Assembly (NCBI GenBank): GCA_016218545.1
Contig: JACRDQ010000010.1
Location: 1-64,000, forward strand
Direction: 5' to 3'
Length of the DNA stretch: 64,000 nt
Origin: Elusimicrobiota bacterium
GTDB taxonomy: Bacteria > Elusimicrobiota > Elusimicrobia > UBA1565 > UBA9628
Shown here piece after piece: positions 1 through 7,404 of the stretch (its first letter is position 1; each line of letters starts with the position of its first letter). The notes beneath the pieces were generated by a model. It worked only from the letters and a program-made list of their open reading frames with translations. It had not been told where the DNA came from and ran no database searches. Both the position numbers and the translations under genes were made by a program.

Positions 1-123
1 CGCGCGAGCGATGTCCGTCCCGTGCTCGATGCGGTCTCGGCGCACGACCTTGCCGTCCTCGCCGGTCGCTACTGCCACCGTATACCGTTTATGAACGTCC
101 ATCCCGATGTATAATCTCTCCAT
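1..123 (-). CDS. IS110-family transposase, N-terminal fragment (runs off the window)
   Basis: The minus-strand frame opens with ATG at 121-123 and is still open at base 1, giving 41 residues. It contains YIGMDVHK near residues 5-12, followed by a short strand and an E-D-G-K turn. This is the start of the RuvC-like DEDD domain of IS110-family recombinases, with the first catalytic Asp in GMDVHK. A good ribosome site (GGGAGGAAG) lies about 8 bases upstream. Family members are about 320-400 residues and carry a second, serine-recombinase-like Tnp_20 domain, which would lie outside the window. Whether the element is intact cannot be seen. Confidence 0.8.
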   Translation of the reverse strand, partial: MERLYIGMDVHKRYTVAVATGEDGKVVRRDRIEHGTDIARA

Positions 124-235
124 TGGCGTACCTTCCTCCCTTAGAGGGGGGTGCGCCTTCCCCTTTCATAATCTTCGCTTGCTTTTGAAATAAGTTGAAT
201 AAGTTGAAGACTGACCCCAGCGCGAACTGACTGCA
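124..235 (-). mobile_element. Non-coding end of the IS110 element / junction with TatD gene
   Basis: This 112-base gap separates the divergently read transposase fragment and TatD gene. It holds the transposase ribosome site, a G-rich then C-rich stretch that can fold, and a tandem ATAAGTTGA repeat at about 191-208. In the IS110 group the end upstream of the recombinase encodes the structured bridge (seeker) RNA, so this is where it would lie. The exact element boundary cannot be fixed because IS110 elements have no clear terminal inverted repeats. Confidence 0.35.
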
Positions 236-1009
236 ATGCCTTCTGTGCGCTACTGCGACAGTCACAACCATCTCCAGCTCGCGGGCGAGCCGGCCCGCAT
301 CGAGGGGATGCTCTCCAAAGCCCGCCTAGCCGGCGTGGAGCTCATGGCGTGCACGAGCACAGGTCCGGAAGACTGGGCTAAGGTCGCCGGCCTGGCGCAC
401 GATCATCCGGAGATCATCCCCTGCTTCGGCATCCATCCCTGGTTCACCGATCAAGCCCAAGGCGATTGGCTCGCCGACCTTGAGAAGCGCTTGCGCTCTA
501 CCCGAGCCTGCGTAGGTGAGATCGGCCTGGACAAACTGGCCAAGGACAAGGATTTCAGCCTTCAAGAGAAGGTCTTCTCCCAACAATACGCCTTGGCTGA
601 GCAGCTCTCGCGGCCGGCCATGATCCACTGCGTCAAGGCTTGGGACAAGATGACGGCTTATCTCAAGCACAAGACCTCGTCTGCGTCCTTCCTCCTGCAC
701 GCCTACAGCGGCGGCGCCGAGATGGTGCCCGGCCTGGCCGGCCTGGGCGCGTACTTCTCCTTCGACGGGCACGTGGCTGACCCCAAACGGCAGAAGCTCC
801 GCAAGGCCCTGCTGAGCGTGCCCAAGGACCGGCTCCTCCTCGAAACGGACTGCCCTCCCGAAGACAAGGACTGCTCGGAATGGTTCGCCGAGCCCGCGGG
901 CATCAGGACCGTGACGGAGCTGGCGGCGCACGAGCTGTCCATGCCGGTCGAGGAGCTCCGGGGAATCGTCTGGGAGAACAGCCGGCGGTTCTTCGGCGCG
1001 TTCCTGTGA
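236..1009 (+). CDS. TatD-family metal-dependent hydrolase
   Basis: The 257-residue protein has the TatD metal-binding pattern: HNH at residues 10-12, GEIGLD with Glu95, a His in MIHCVKAW, another in LLHAYSG, and ETDCPPE near residue 205. TatD proteins are cytoplasmic amidohydrolase-fold enzymes, usually 3'-5' exonucleases or deoxyribonucleases. This copy is more divergent than the TatD at 56427-57224 (KLAKDKD follows the GEIGLD motif), so a different substrate is possible. The start has no strong ribosome site and lies just beyond the IS110 end, so its original promoter may have been displaced. The next gene starts directly after the stop codon. Confidence 0.85.
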   Translation: MPSVRYCDSHNHLQLAGEPARIEGMLSKARLAGVELMACTSTGPEDWAKVAGLAHDHPEIIPCFGIHPWFTDQAQGDWLADLEKRLRSTRACVGEIGLDKLAKDKDFSLQEKVFSQQYALAEQLSRPAMIHCVKAWDKMTAYLKHKTSSASFLLHAYSGGAEMVPGLAGLGAYFSFDGHVADPKRQKLRKALLSVPKDRLLLETDCPPEDKDCSEWFAEPAGIRTVTELAAHELSMPVEELRGIVWENSRRFFGAFL

Positions 1010-1807
1010 ATGGCTGAGACAGCCTTCCTGCTCAAGGCGGCCTGCGCGTTCCTCGTGGCCGCGGCCTGGGTCATGGCCGCGGCCAAGACCGCCCAGCGCA
1101 GCAGCACGTGGGGCGGAGTGGTCGCGGCCCTGCCGTCCGTCACCGCTTTCTCCCTGCTCTTCATCGCCTGGACCCAGGACGGCGGCGAGGCGGGAAAAGC
1201 CGCCGTGCCCCTGCCCGCGGGTCTCGGCGCTGCCGCGGTCGCGACCACGGCCTATGTCCGGCTCGCGGCCAAAGGCCGCGTGACCGCGGCCCTGGCAGGG
1301 TCAGCCGCGGCCTGGTTCCTGGCCATGCTCCCGCTCCTCTTGGTCGAAGCCTGCCGCAGGCCGCTCGCCGCCAACGGCGTGGGCCTGCTCATGCTCCTGG
1401 GCTCGACCCTCCTGCTCCCGGCACCGCCCCAGGCTGCCGCGGGACCCGCCGGCTGGGCGCGCGGACTCCCCCTCAAGGCGTCCTTGAGCGGCGCCACCGT
1501 GGCCGCTGCCGTGGTCGTGGCCGGGCTTTTGGGTCCCCTGGCCGGCGCCGTGGTCGCGTCGTTTCCCATCATCCTTTGGACCAACCTCATGGTGTTCCAC
1601 GCCGCCCTCGGCGCGGCCGCGCTGGGCCGCATGGCCCGGGGATTCATGGTGGGGCTCCTCGGCGGCATGGTCTTCGCCAACGCCGGCGCCGCGCTCTTTC
1701 CGGCTGCGGGCATCCTCGCGGCGTTCGCCGCGTCGTACGCCGCGTGCCTGGCGACCGTCGCGGTCATCGTGCTCCTCGGCGGACACCGCGACCGCAGGCA
1801 CGCATAG
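1010..1807 (+). CDS. Polytopic inner-membrane protein, GlpM/DUF3147-like
   Basis: The 265-residue protein is almost entirely hydrophobic (Ala, Leu, Val, Gly) with about eight predicted membrane segments. Two parts resemble each other: GVVAALPSVTAFSLLF near residues 35-50 and GAVVASFPIILWTNLM near 180-195. This suggests an internal duplication of a four-helix unit of the GlpM/DUF3147 type. No catalytic or ligand motif is visible. The ATG directly follows the TatD stop codon, so the two are probably co-transcribed. No function is assigned; the family link rests on the repeated motif and topology only. Confidence 0.6.
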   Translation: MAETAFLLKAACAFLVAAAWVMAAAKTAQRSSTWGGVVAALPSVTAFSLLFIAWTQDGGEAGKAAVPLPAGLGAAAVATTAYVRLAAKGRVTAALAGSAAAWFLAMLPLLLVEACRRPLAANGVGLLMLLGSTLLLPAPPQAAAGPAGWARGLPLKASLSGATVAAAVVVAGLLGPLAGAVVASFPIILWTNLMVFHAALGAAALGRMARGFMVGLLGGMVFANAGAALFPAAGILAAFAASYAACLATVAVIVLLGGHRDRRHA

Positions 1808-1819
1808 CGGCAGCGTTTG

Positions 1820-1825
1820 TATAAT
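1820..1825 (+). promoter_or_regulatory. -10 box (TATAAT), probable leaderless promoter
   Basis: A perfect TATAAT lies exactly 6 bases before the ATG at 1832, so transcription should begin at or next to the start codon. There is no Shine-Dalgarno sequence and no clear -35 box. The same geometry recurs at 59676 and 60907 in this window. Confidence 0.6.
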
Positions 1826-1831
1826 TTCCCC

Positions 1832-4294
1832 ATGCCCAACCATCCGGAAGCCGCTTCCACCGCAGAGCCCGGCCACGACCTCAAAGGCCGCTCTCTCCTC
1901 CTCATCAGCTCTCCGAACCCGACGAAGCGGTTCATCTACCAACGCCTGAAGTCTCTCGGGCTGCGCATCGTGGTCCTGGCCCCCGAATCCACCTGGGTCT
2001 CCCGCTACGCGGACCACACCATCATCGCGGACACCCTCGATCACGCGGAGTGCGCGGCCAAGGTCGAGGAGGCGATCAAGGAGCACCCGGTCCACGGGTG
2101 CCTGACCTTCTGGGAGGAGGCGGTGGCGCTCGACGGCTTCCTCTGCGACAAGTTCGGCTGGAAAGGCCACCCCTATCAGGCGGCCATGAACTGCCGCAAC
2201 AAGCTGCTCACGCGCAAGGCGCTCGACGCCGCCGGCCTCTCCAAGTTCTCCCCGCTCTGGGCGCAGATCAACAGCGTCAAGGACCTCGACCGCGAGGCCA
2301 AGCGCATCGGCTTCCCGCTGGTCCTCAAGCCCGCCTGGGGCGAGCGCTCGCAGTTCGTGGTCCGGCTCGACGAGATCAAGGAGGCCCGCGACGCCTTCGA
2401 GTACATCCGGGCCAACATGACGCCGCGCTTCGACCACATCTACTCCTACGGCACCGAGATCCTCGCCGAGGGCTATCTGGCCGGGGCCGAGGTGGACCTC
2501 GATATCCTCCTCCAGGACGGCGAGATCAAGTTCTACGCCTTCAACGACAACTTCCCCACCAAGGAGCCCTTCTTCATCGAGACCGGGGATGCCATGCCCT
2601 CGCGTCACGAGGAATCCGACCTCGCCGCGGTCCTCGAGATGGCCAAGAAGGCCATCCCGGCCCTGGGCCTGCGGGACGGAGCCATCCACCTGGAGGCCAA
2701 GATCTGCACCGACGGGCCCAGGCTCATCGAGGCCAACGCTCGCATGGGCGGGGACTACATCTACGACTGGGTCAACGAGGTCTGGGGTGTAGACCTCATC
2801 GAGGAGGCGGCCCGGATCTGCGCGGCCCTGCCCTGCAAGGTCAAGAAACCCAAGGAGCCCAAGGTCCACCTGGTCGGCAACTACATCATCCCTCCCTCCT
2901 CGGGAGTCATCAGCGGCCTGGCCGCCCCGGAGAAGGACCCCGCCAAGCTCCATGACGTCACCCTGCTCAAGGAGCCGGGCGACCCGGTGCTCGTGCCGCC
3001 GGAAGGCTTCGAAACCATCGGCTGGGTCGTGGGCAAGGGCGAGACCTACGCCGAGGCCGAGCAGAACCTCGAGGCCGCCATGCGGGGGGTCGTGGCCAAG
3101 ATCGTGGCCTTCGACTCCACGTCCACCATCGGCAAGACGCGCCGCCGCAACCGCTTCAACGCCGCCCACGTGGCCCGGCGACGCATCATCCAGTCGGCCC
3201 GCATGGAGAAGCTGCGCGGCACGGACCTGGCCAAGCAGAAGCCCCTCCACGTGGGCATCCTCTGCAACAAGTACGAGGAGCACGCGACCGAGGACGGCAA
3301 GGAAAGCGAGGCCGCGGTCCACCAGGACCTCACCTCGGTCGGCCTCAACATCCAGAAGGCCCTCGAGTCCAAGGGACACCGCGTCACCTTTTTCGACATG
3401 AACGAGACGCCGCTCCCCTTCGAGAAGATCGGGGAGGCCAACGTCGACATCGTCTTCAACGTCTGCGAGCGCATCAACAACAGCTCGCTCCTCGAGCCCC
3501 ACGGCGCGGCCATCCTCGACTGCCTCGGCATCCCCTATACGGGCTCCAACCCCCTCTCCCTGGCCCTGTGCATCGACAAGATCAAGGTCAAGAAGATCCT
3601 CGAGTACCACCAGCTCCCCACGCCGAAGTTCGACTACGTCTTCGCCAAGGACGACGACATCCGTGAGGACCTGCGCTATCCGCTCATCGTCAAGCTCGCC
3701 AATACCGACAACTCCATCGGCCTGTCCAACAAATCCGTGGTCACGAGCCTCAAGTCGCTCAAGGACCAGGTCGCCATGCTCCTGGAGAAGTACAACCGGC
3801 CCGTGCTCATCGAGGAGTACGTCGAGGGCGACGAGGTGGACGTCTCCATCATGGGCAACGAGGAGCGCGTGCAGGTCCTGCCCCTCTCGCGCTCCATCTT
3901 CGACGACATGCCCCCCGGAGTCTGGCACATCTACCCCTTCCAGGCCAAGTGGACGAAGGCCGACGCCTACGAGAAGATCCGCGTCGAGCGGCCCGCCAAG
4001 TACTCGCAGAAGATGACGGCCCTCATCTCGGAGATCTGCCTCGACGCCTACAACCTCTTTGACTGCCACGACTACGCGCGCATCGAGGTCCGCATCGACA
4101 AGCTGGGCAACCCCTACATCATCGAGATCAACCCCAACCCCTCCATCAACAGGGGAGACTGCGTGCCCAACTGCGCGGAGATGGTCGGGATGTCCTACGA
4201 GGACTTCATCGAGGAGATCATGAAGGAGGCCATCCTGCGCTACCGCGAGCGGCCTCCCTACTACCACCTGCAGAGCGCGCTCGTGACGCTCTGA
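1832..4294 (+). CDS. Tandem ATP-grasp ligase (carboxylate-amine ligase-like + D-Ala-D-Ala ligase-like)
   Basis: The protein has 820 residues and two ATP-grasp modules. The N-terminal half (about 1-440) resembles carnosine-synthase/L-amino-acid-ligase or carbamoyl-phosphate-synthetase-like ATP-grasps, with FPLVLKPAWGERS, DGAIHLEAKI and LIEANARMGGD. The C-terminal half (about 470-820) resembles D-Ala-D-Ala ligase, with VFNVCERINN, HGAAILDCLGIPYTGS, YPLIVKLANTDNSIG and IIEINPNPSIN. Each module should form an acyl phosphate and join it to an amine, so the fusion could make a two-step peptide or amide product. The ATG at 1832 is preferred over an upstream TTG because it sits 6 bases after a TATAAT box. 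Substrates are unknown. Confidence 0.75.
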   Translation: MPNHPEAASTAEPGHDLKGRSLLLISSPNPTKRFIYQRLKSLGLRIVVLAPESTWVSRYADHTIIADTLDHAECAAKVEEAIKEHPVHGCLTFWEEAVALDGFLCDKFGWKGHPYQAAMNCRNKLLTRKALDAAGLSKFSPLWAQINSVKDLDREAKRIGFPLVLKPAWGERSQFVVRLDEIKEARDAFEYIRANMTPRFDHIYSYGTEILAEGYLAGAEVDLDILLQDGEIKFYAFNDNFPTKEPFFIETGDAMPSRHEESDLAAVLEMAKKAIPALGLRDGAIHLEAKICTDGPRLIEANARMGGDYIYDWVNEVWGVDLIEEAARICAALPCKVKKPKEPKVHLVGNYIIPPSSGVISGLAAPEKDPAKLHDVTLLKEPGDPVLVPPEGFETIGWVVGKGETYAEAEQNLEAAMRGVVAKIVAFDSTSTIGKTRRRNRFNAAHVARRRIIQSARMEKLRGTDLAKQKPLHVGILCNKYEEHATEDGKESEAAVHQDLTSVGLNIQKALESKGHRVTFFDMNETPLPFEKIGEANVDIVFNVCERINNSSLLEPHGAAILDCLGIPYTGSNPLSLALCIDKIKVKKILEYHQLPTPKFDYVFAKDDDIREDLRYPLIVKLANTDNSIGLSNKSVVTSLKSLKDQVAMLLEKYNRPVLIEEYVEGDEVDVSIMGNEERVQVLPLSRSIFDDMPPGVWHIYPFQAKWTKADAYEKIRVERPAKYSQKMTALISEICLDAYNLFDCHDYARIEVRIDKLGNPYIIEINPNPSINRGDCVPNCAEMVGMSYEDFIEEIMKEAILRYRERPPYYHLQSALVTL

Positions 4295-4306
4295 CGGGCG
4301 AACGGC

Positions 4307-6835
4307 TCAGGGAGCCCGCTTGCAGGCGTCCTGGTTGCCCATGCCGCACGCCTTGCGATAGAGCTCCCTGGCCTTGGCCGCGTCCACGGTCACGCCGCGG
4401 CCTCCTTCGTACATGAGCCCCTGGCTGTAGCAGCCGTGCGCTGAGCCCTTGTCGCAGGCTTTCTGGAAAAGCTCGACGGCCTTGGCCTTGTCTTCAGTGA
4501 CGCCCTTGCCGTTGTCGTGCATCACCCCGAGGAAGGAGCACCCTTGGGCGTTGCCCTGGTCGCAGGCTTTGCGATAGAGGGTCACCGCCTCCGTCACGCT
4601 CGCGCCGATGCCCCGCCCGTGCTCGTACATCAGCCCCAGATCGGCGCACCCCTCGCTGTCCCCGGCGTCGCAGGACTTGCGGAACAGGGTCGCGGCCCTC
4701 GGCTGGTCCTGGGCCACGCCGAGACCGTTATCGTACATCACCCCGAGATACGTGCACCCGCGGTTATGGCCGTTCTCACAGGCCTTCCTATAGATGTTCG
4801 TCGCAGCAGCCTCATCCTTGGCCACGCCCCGGCCGCGCTCATGCATCCAGCCCAGGGAGATGCACGCGTCGTCCTCGCCCGCGTCGCAGGCTTTGCGGAA
4901 CAGGCTCACGGCCTTCGGCTTGTCTTCCGGGACCCCGTGGCCGTTGTCGTGCATCACCCCGAGGTTCCTGCACCCTCGAAGGCTTCCCATGTCGCAGGCT
5001 TTCTTATAGAGGGCCGCTGCCTTGGTCTTGTCCATGGCCACGCCCTCGCCGGCCTCGAAGACCCAGCCCAAGGCGACGCAGCCCACGGGCGAGCCCGAGT
5101 CGCACGCCTTGCGGTGGAACTCCACGGCCTTGGCTTTGTCCTCGCTGACTCCTGTGCCCGCGGCATAGGACGCCCCCAGATTGACGCAGGCCCGCGGCTC
5201 GCCCATGGAGCAGGCCTTGGCGTAGAGCCGCACAGCCGCGCCTTGATCCTTGAGCGTGCCGGTCCCATTGAAGAGCATGACGCCGATGCTGTTGCAGCCC
5301 TTGGGACTGCCCAGGTCGCAGCTCCGCCTCCATTGCTCCACGGCGTTCGCCTCGTCCTTCTTCACACCCAGGCCGATGTCGAGGATGACGCCCGCGACCC
5401 TGCAGGCCTCGGCCGTGCCCGCCTTGCAGGCCTGGACGCGGCCGGCCAGGTAGTCCGTGAAGCTCCCCTGACCGATGAAAGGCGCGATCATGGTCGCGTT
5501 GCTGTGCTCCCAGCCGTAGGCGTCCAGGAGGCTGATGGCCCACCTCTTCTTGTCCGTGTCGCTCACCACCTCCAGGGCAAGGAGGGCCCTGAGCTTCTCC
5601 CAGTCCTTGGCCCACGCCTCGGCGCGGGCAGTCATGGCCTTCTCGGTCGCGGCGATCTGGCCCGAGTATTGCTCCCATTCCTTGGCCCGGGCCTCTGCCT
5701 TGGCCACGAACTGCGGGGCAGCCTTGGCGAGCTCGCGCCACTTGGAAGCCTTCCCAGCGGCCTCCGCGCCGCCCTTGTCGAAGAGGGTCGCCTCGTTGAG
5801 GAGCTTGAGCCCCTCCACGTCGATGTTCCTGAAGTCCTCGGCTCCGGCCATGCCCTTCATGGCGGACGGCGCCTGGGCTTTCGGCAGGGCCGGCAGGCTG
5901 GAGACCTTGAACATCTCGTCCGAGGCGCCTGCACCTGCCGTGGCCTTGGCCAGGGACGCGAGATCCGGCCCCTTCTCCCCGGCTGCGCGGCCGAAGGCCG
6001 CGTCCTCGGGGCCGCTCAGCTCCGGGGTCTGGTTGCGGCCCCGCAGGGTGGCGCTCAGCGCGTCGCCCGCGTAGCGCCAGAGGTCGCCGGCGCGCACCTG
6101 GGCCTTGCCGGTCCAGCCCCGCAGGGCTCCGAGCACCAGGTAGCTGAACGCCGGCCGCTGGGTCCCGGGCAGGGCCCCGGCGAACTGGTCGGCCTTGGCC
6201 GCGGTCAGCACCACCATCCGAGGATCCGCGGGACCGCTCATGGAAGCGGCCACCAGCGGCTGGAGCCCGGGAGCCAGAGAGCTGCCGTCCTCGCGCTTGC
6301 CTGAGAAGCAAGCGTCAAGCACGATCCGGATCGCGCCGGCCTTGGTCTCTCCCAGGGCCTTGAGGAGCTCGCCTCGCCGGAGGCTGTTGCGCTGGAGGCT
6401 CTTGGCCTTCTGTTGGGCGTCCACGGCCACCAGGAGGCCGTCCTTGCCGTCCTGGGCAGGGGCTCCGTGGCCGATGAACACGAACCACAGGGTGCCCTTG
6501 GGGCCGGCCAGGGAAGCGGCCGCCTTGGCGGCGTCGCGCATCTCGTCGGCCGTGGCGTCCACCCCGGTCAGGAGCTTGACCCTGCCGACCGGGATGCCTC
6601 GGGTCCTGGTGAAGTAGTCGTACCACGCCTTGGCGTTGGCCTCGGCGCCCGCGACCTGGGGGACGAAGGCGTAGCCCTCGATCCCGGCCACCACGGCCGC
6701 GTCCTCTTCCCCGCCGCCCACGGCCTCGGCCGGGGTTGCCAGGTCGGGCCACTCTTCGGCCCCGGCCGGGACCCGGAGGGCCAGCAGCGGAAGAAGGATG
6801 AGCCAGGCAGGAAGACGGCCGATGACGCTGCGCAT
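4307..6835 (-). CDS. Secreted caspase-like (C14) protein with ten Cys-rich Sel1 repeats
   Basis: The 842-residue protein has a signal peptide (about 1-26), then a caspase/metacaspase-type domain (about 45-280) with the His-Cys pair in FIGHGAPA (His123) and LDACFSG (Cys176). A helical linker follows (about 300-475). It ends with ten exact 36-residue Sel1 repeats, each with Cys at repeat positions 2 and 30, as in Helicobacter Hcp proteins where such pairs form disulfides. The product is probably periplasmic or exported. A ribosome site AGGAGG precedes the ATG. It is last in the long minus-strand array, 9 bases after the deaminase gene. The substrate and partners are unknown; the pairing suggests a protease with a protein-binding repeat arm. 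Confidence 0.85.
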   Translation of the reverse strand: MRSVIGRLPAWLILLPLLALRVPAGAEEWPDLATPAEAVGGGEEDAAVVAGIEGYAFVPQVAGAEANAKAWYDYFTRTRGIPVGRVKLLTGVDATADEMRDAAKAAASLAGPKGTLWFVFIGHGAPAQDGKDGLLVAVDAQQKAKSLQRNSLRRGELLKALGETKAGAIRIVLDACFSGKREDGSSLAPGLQPLVAASMSGPADPRMVVLTAAKADQFAGALPGTQRPAFSYLVLGALRGWTGKAQVRAGDLWRYAGDALSATLRGRNQTPELSGPEDAAFGRAAGEKGPDLASLAKATAGAGASDEMFKVSSLPALPKAQAPSAMKGMAGAEDFRNIDVEGLKLLNEATLFDKGGAEAAGKASKWRELAKAAPQFVAKAEARAKEWEQYSGQIAATEKAMTARAEAWAKDWEKLRALLALEVVSDTDKKRWAISLLDAYGWEHSNATMIAPFIGQGSFTDYLAGRVQACKAGTAEACRVAGVILDIGLGVKKDEANAVEQWRRSCDLGSPKGCNSIGVMLFNGTGTLKDQGAAVRLYAKACSMGEPRACVNLGASYAAGTGVSEDKAKAVEFHRKACDSGSPVGCVALGWVFEAGEGVAMDKTKAAALYKKACDMGSLRGCRNLGVMHDNGHGVPEDKPKAVSLFRKACDAGEDDACISLGWMHERGRGVAKDEAAATNIYRKACENGHNRGCTYLGVMYDNGLGVAQDQPRAATLFRKSCDAGDSEGCADLGLMYEHGRGIGASVTEAVTLYRKACDQGNAQGCSFLGVMHDNGKGVTEDKAKAVELFQKACDKGSAHGCYSQGLMYEGGRGVTVDAAKARELYRKACGMGNQDACKRAP
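4328..5407 (-). repeat. Ten tandem 108-bp Sel1 (Hcp-type) coding repeats
   Basis: Codons 477-836 of the caspase-like gene form ten repeats of exactly 36 codons with no indels. Each has the pattern GC..LG.M...G.GV..D...A..L..KAC..G. The even length and two Cys per unit suggest a disulfide-pinned solenoid that can gain or lose units by recombination. Confidence 0.85.
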
Positions 6836-6844
6836 AGAAGCCTC

Positions 6845-7390
6845 CTAATAACCCTTGGGCATGACCGGCACCATCTTGCCGCGCACCATGCGGAACTCGT
6901 GGAGGTTGGCCTTGATCCAATCCCCCACCCGCTGCTCCTTGTAGCGGCCGGGCGCGGTCTGGATGACCACGCGCGTGATGCCGGCGTTGATGATCATGCG
7001 CTTGCAGATGCGGCACGGCTCGGCCCCCTCGATGACCTCCCCCCCGTCGGGCGTGGTGCCCACGAGGTAGAGGGTCGCTCCGATCATGTCGAAGCGGGCC
7101 GAGTGGATGATGGCGTTCTGCTCCGCGTGCACGGCCCGGCACCACTCGTAGTGCTCGCCCTTGGGGACATTGAGCTTGATGCGGATGCAGGAGCCGACCT
7201 CGGCGCAGTTGGCGGTCTTGCGCGGAGCTCCGGCGTAGCCCGTGGAGACGATCTGGTCGTTGCTCACGATGACCGCGCCGTAGTGGCGCCTCAGGCAGGT
7301 GCTGCGCCGCGAGGTCTCCTTGGCGATGTTGAGGTAGTACTGGTCCTTGGTGATGCGGCGGGGCTCGCGCCGGGGTTTCTTCGCTTTCAT
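6845..7390 (-). CDS. dCMP deaminase-family zinc enzyme
   Basis: The 181-residue protein is a cytidine/deoxycytidylate deaminase-fold enzyme. The zinc site is HAEQNAI (His and catalytic Glu) plus PCRICKRM (PCxxC). GAVIVSNDQIVSTGYAG is typical of dCMP deaminase/ComEB proteins. The expected reaction is dCMP to dUMP, feeding thymidylate synthesis, which fits its position 14 bases after the ribonucleotide reductase gene. The ATG at 7390 has an AAGGAG site about 9 bases upstream. The N-terminus is Lys/Arg-rich. Another nucleotide-deaminase substrate cannot be excluded. Confidence 0.85.
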   Translation of the reverse strand: MKAKKPRREPRRITKDQYYLNIAKETSRRSTCLRRHYGAVIVSNDQIVSTGYAGAPRKTANCAEVGSCIRIKLNVPKGEHYEWCRAVHAEQNAIIHSARFDMIGATLYLVGTTPDGGEVIEGAEPCRICKRMIINAGITRVVIQTAPGRYKEQRVGDWIKANLHEFRMVRGKMVPVMPKGY

Positions 7391-7404
7391 GGGGTCGGAC
7401 TCCT

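Noticed and set aside
1301..4267. A very long open frame on the minus strand opposite the ATP-grasp gene (988 codons)
   Set aside because: It is a product of high GC and third-position bias; its protein is repetitive Val/Leu/Asp/Glu with no motif, and the plus strand encodes a clear enzyme.
4328..5407. Regular 108-bp repeats considered as a CRISPR-like or satellite array
   Set aside because: The units are coding, in frame, exactly 36 codons, and match Sel1; there are no spacers.
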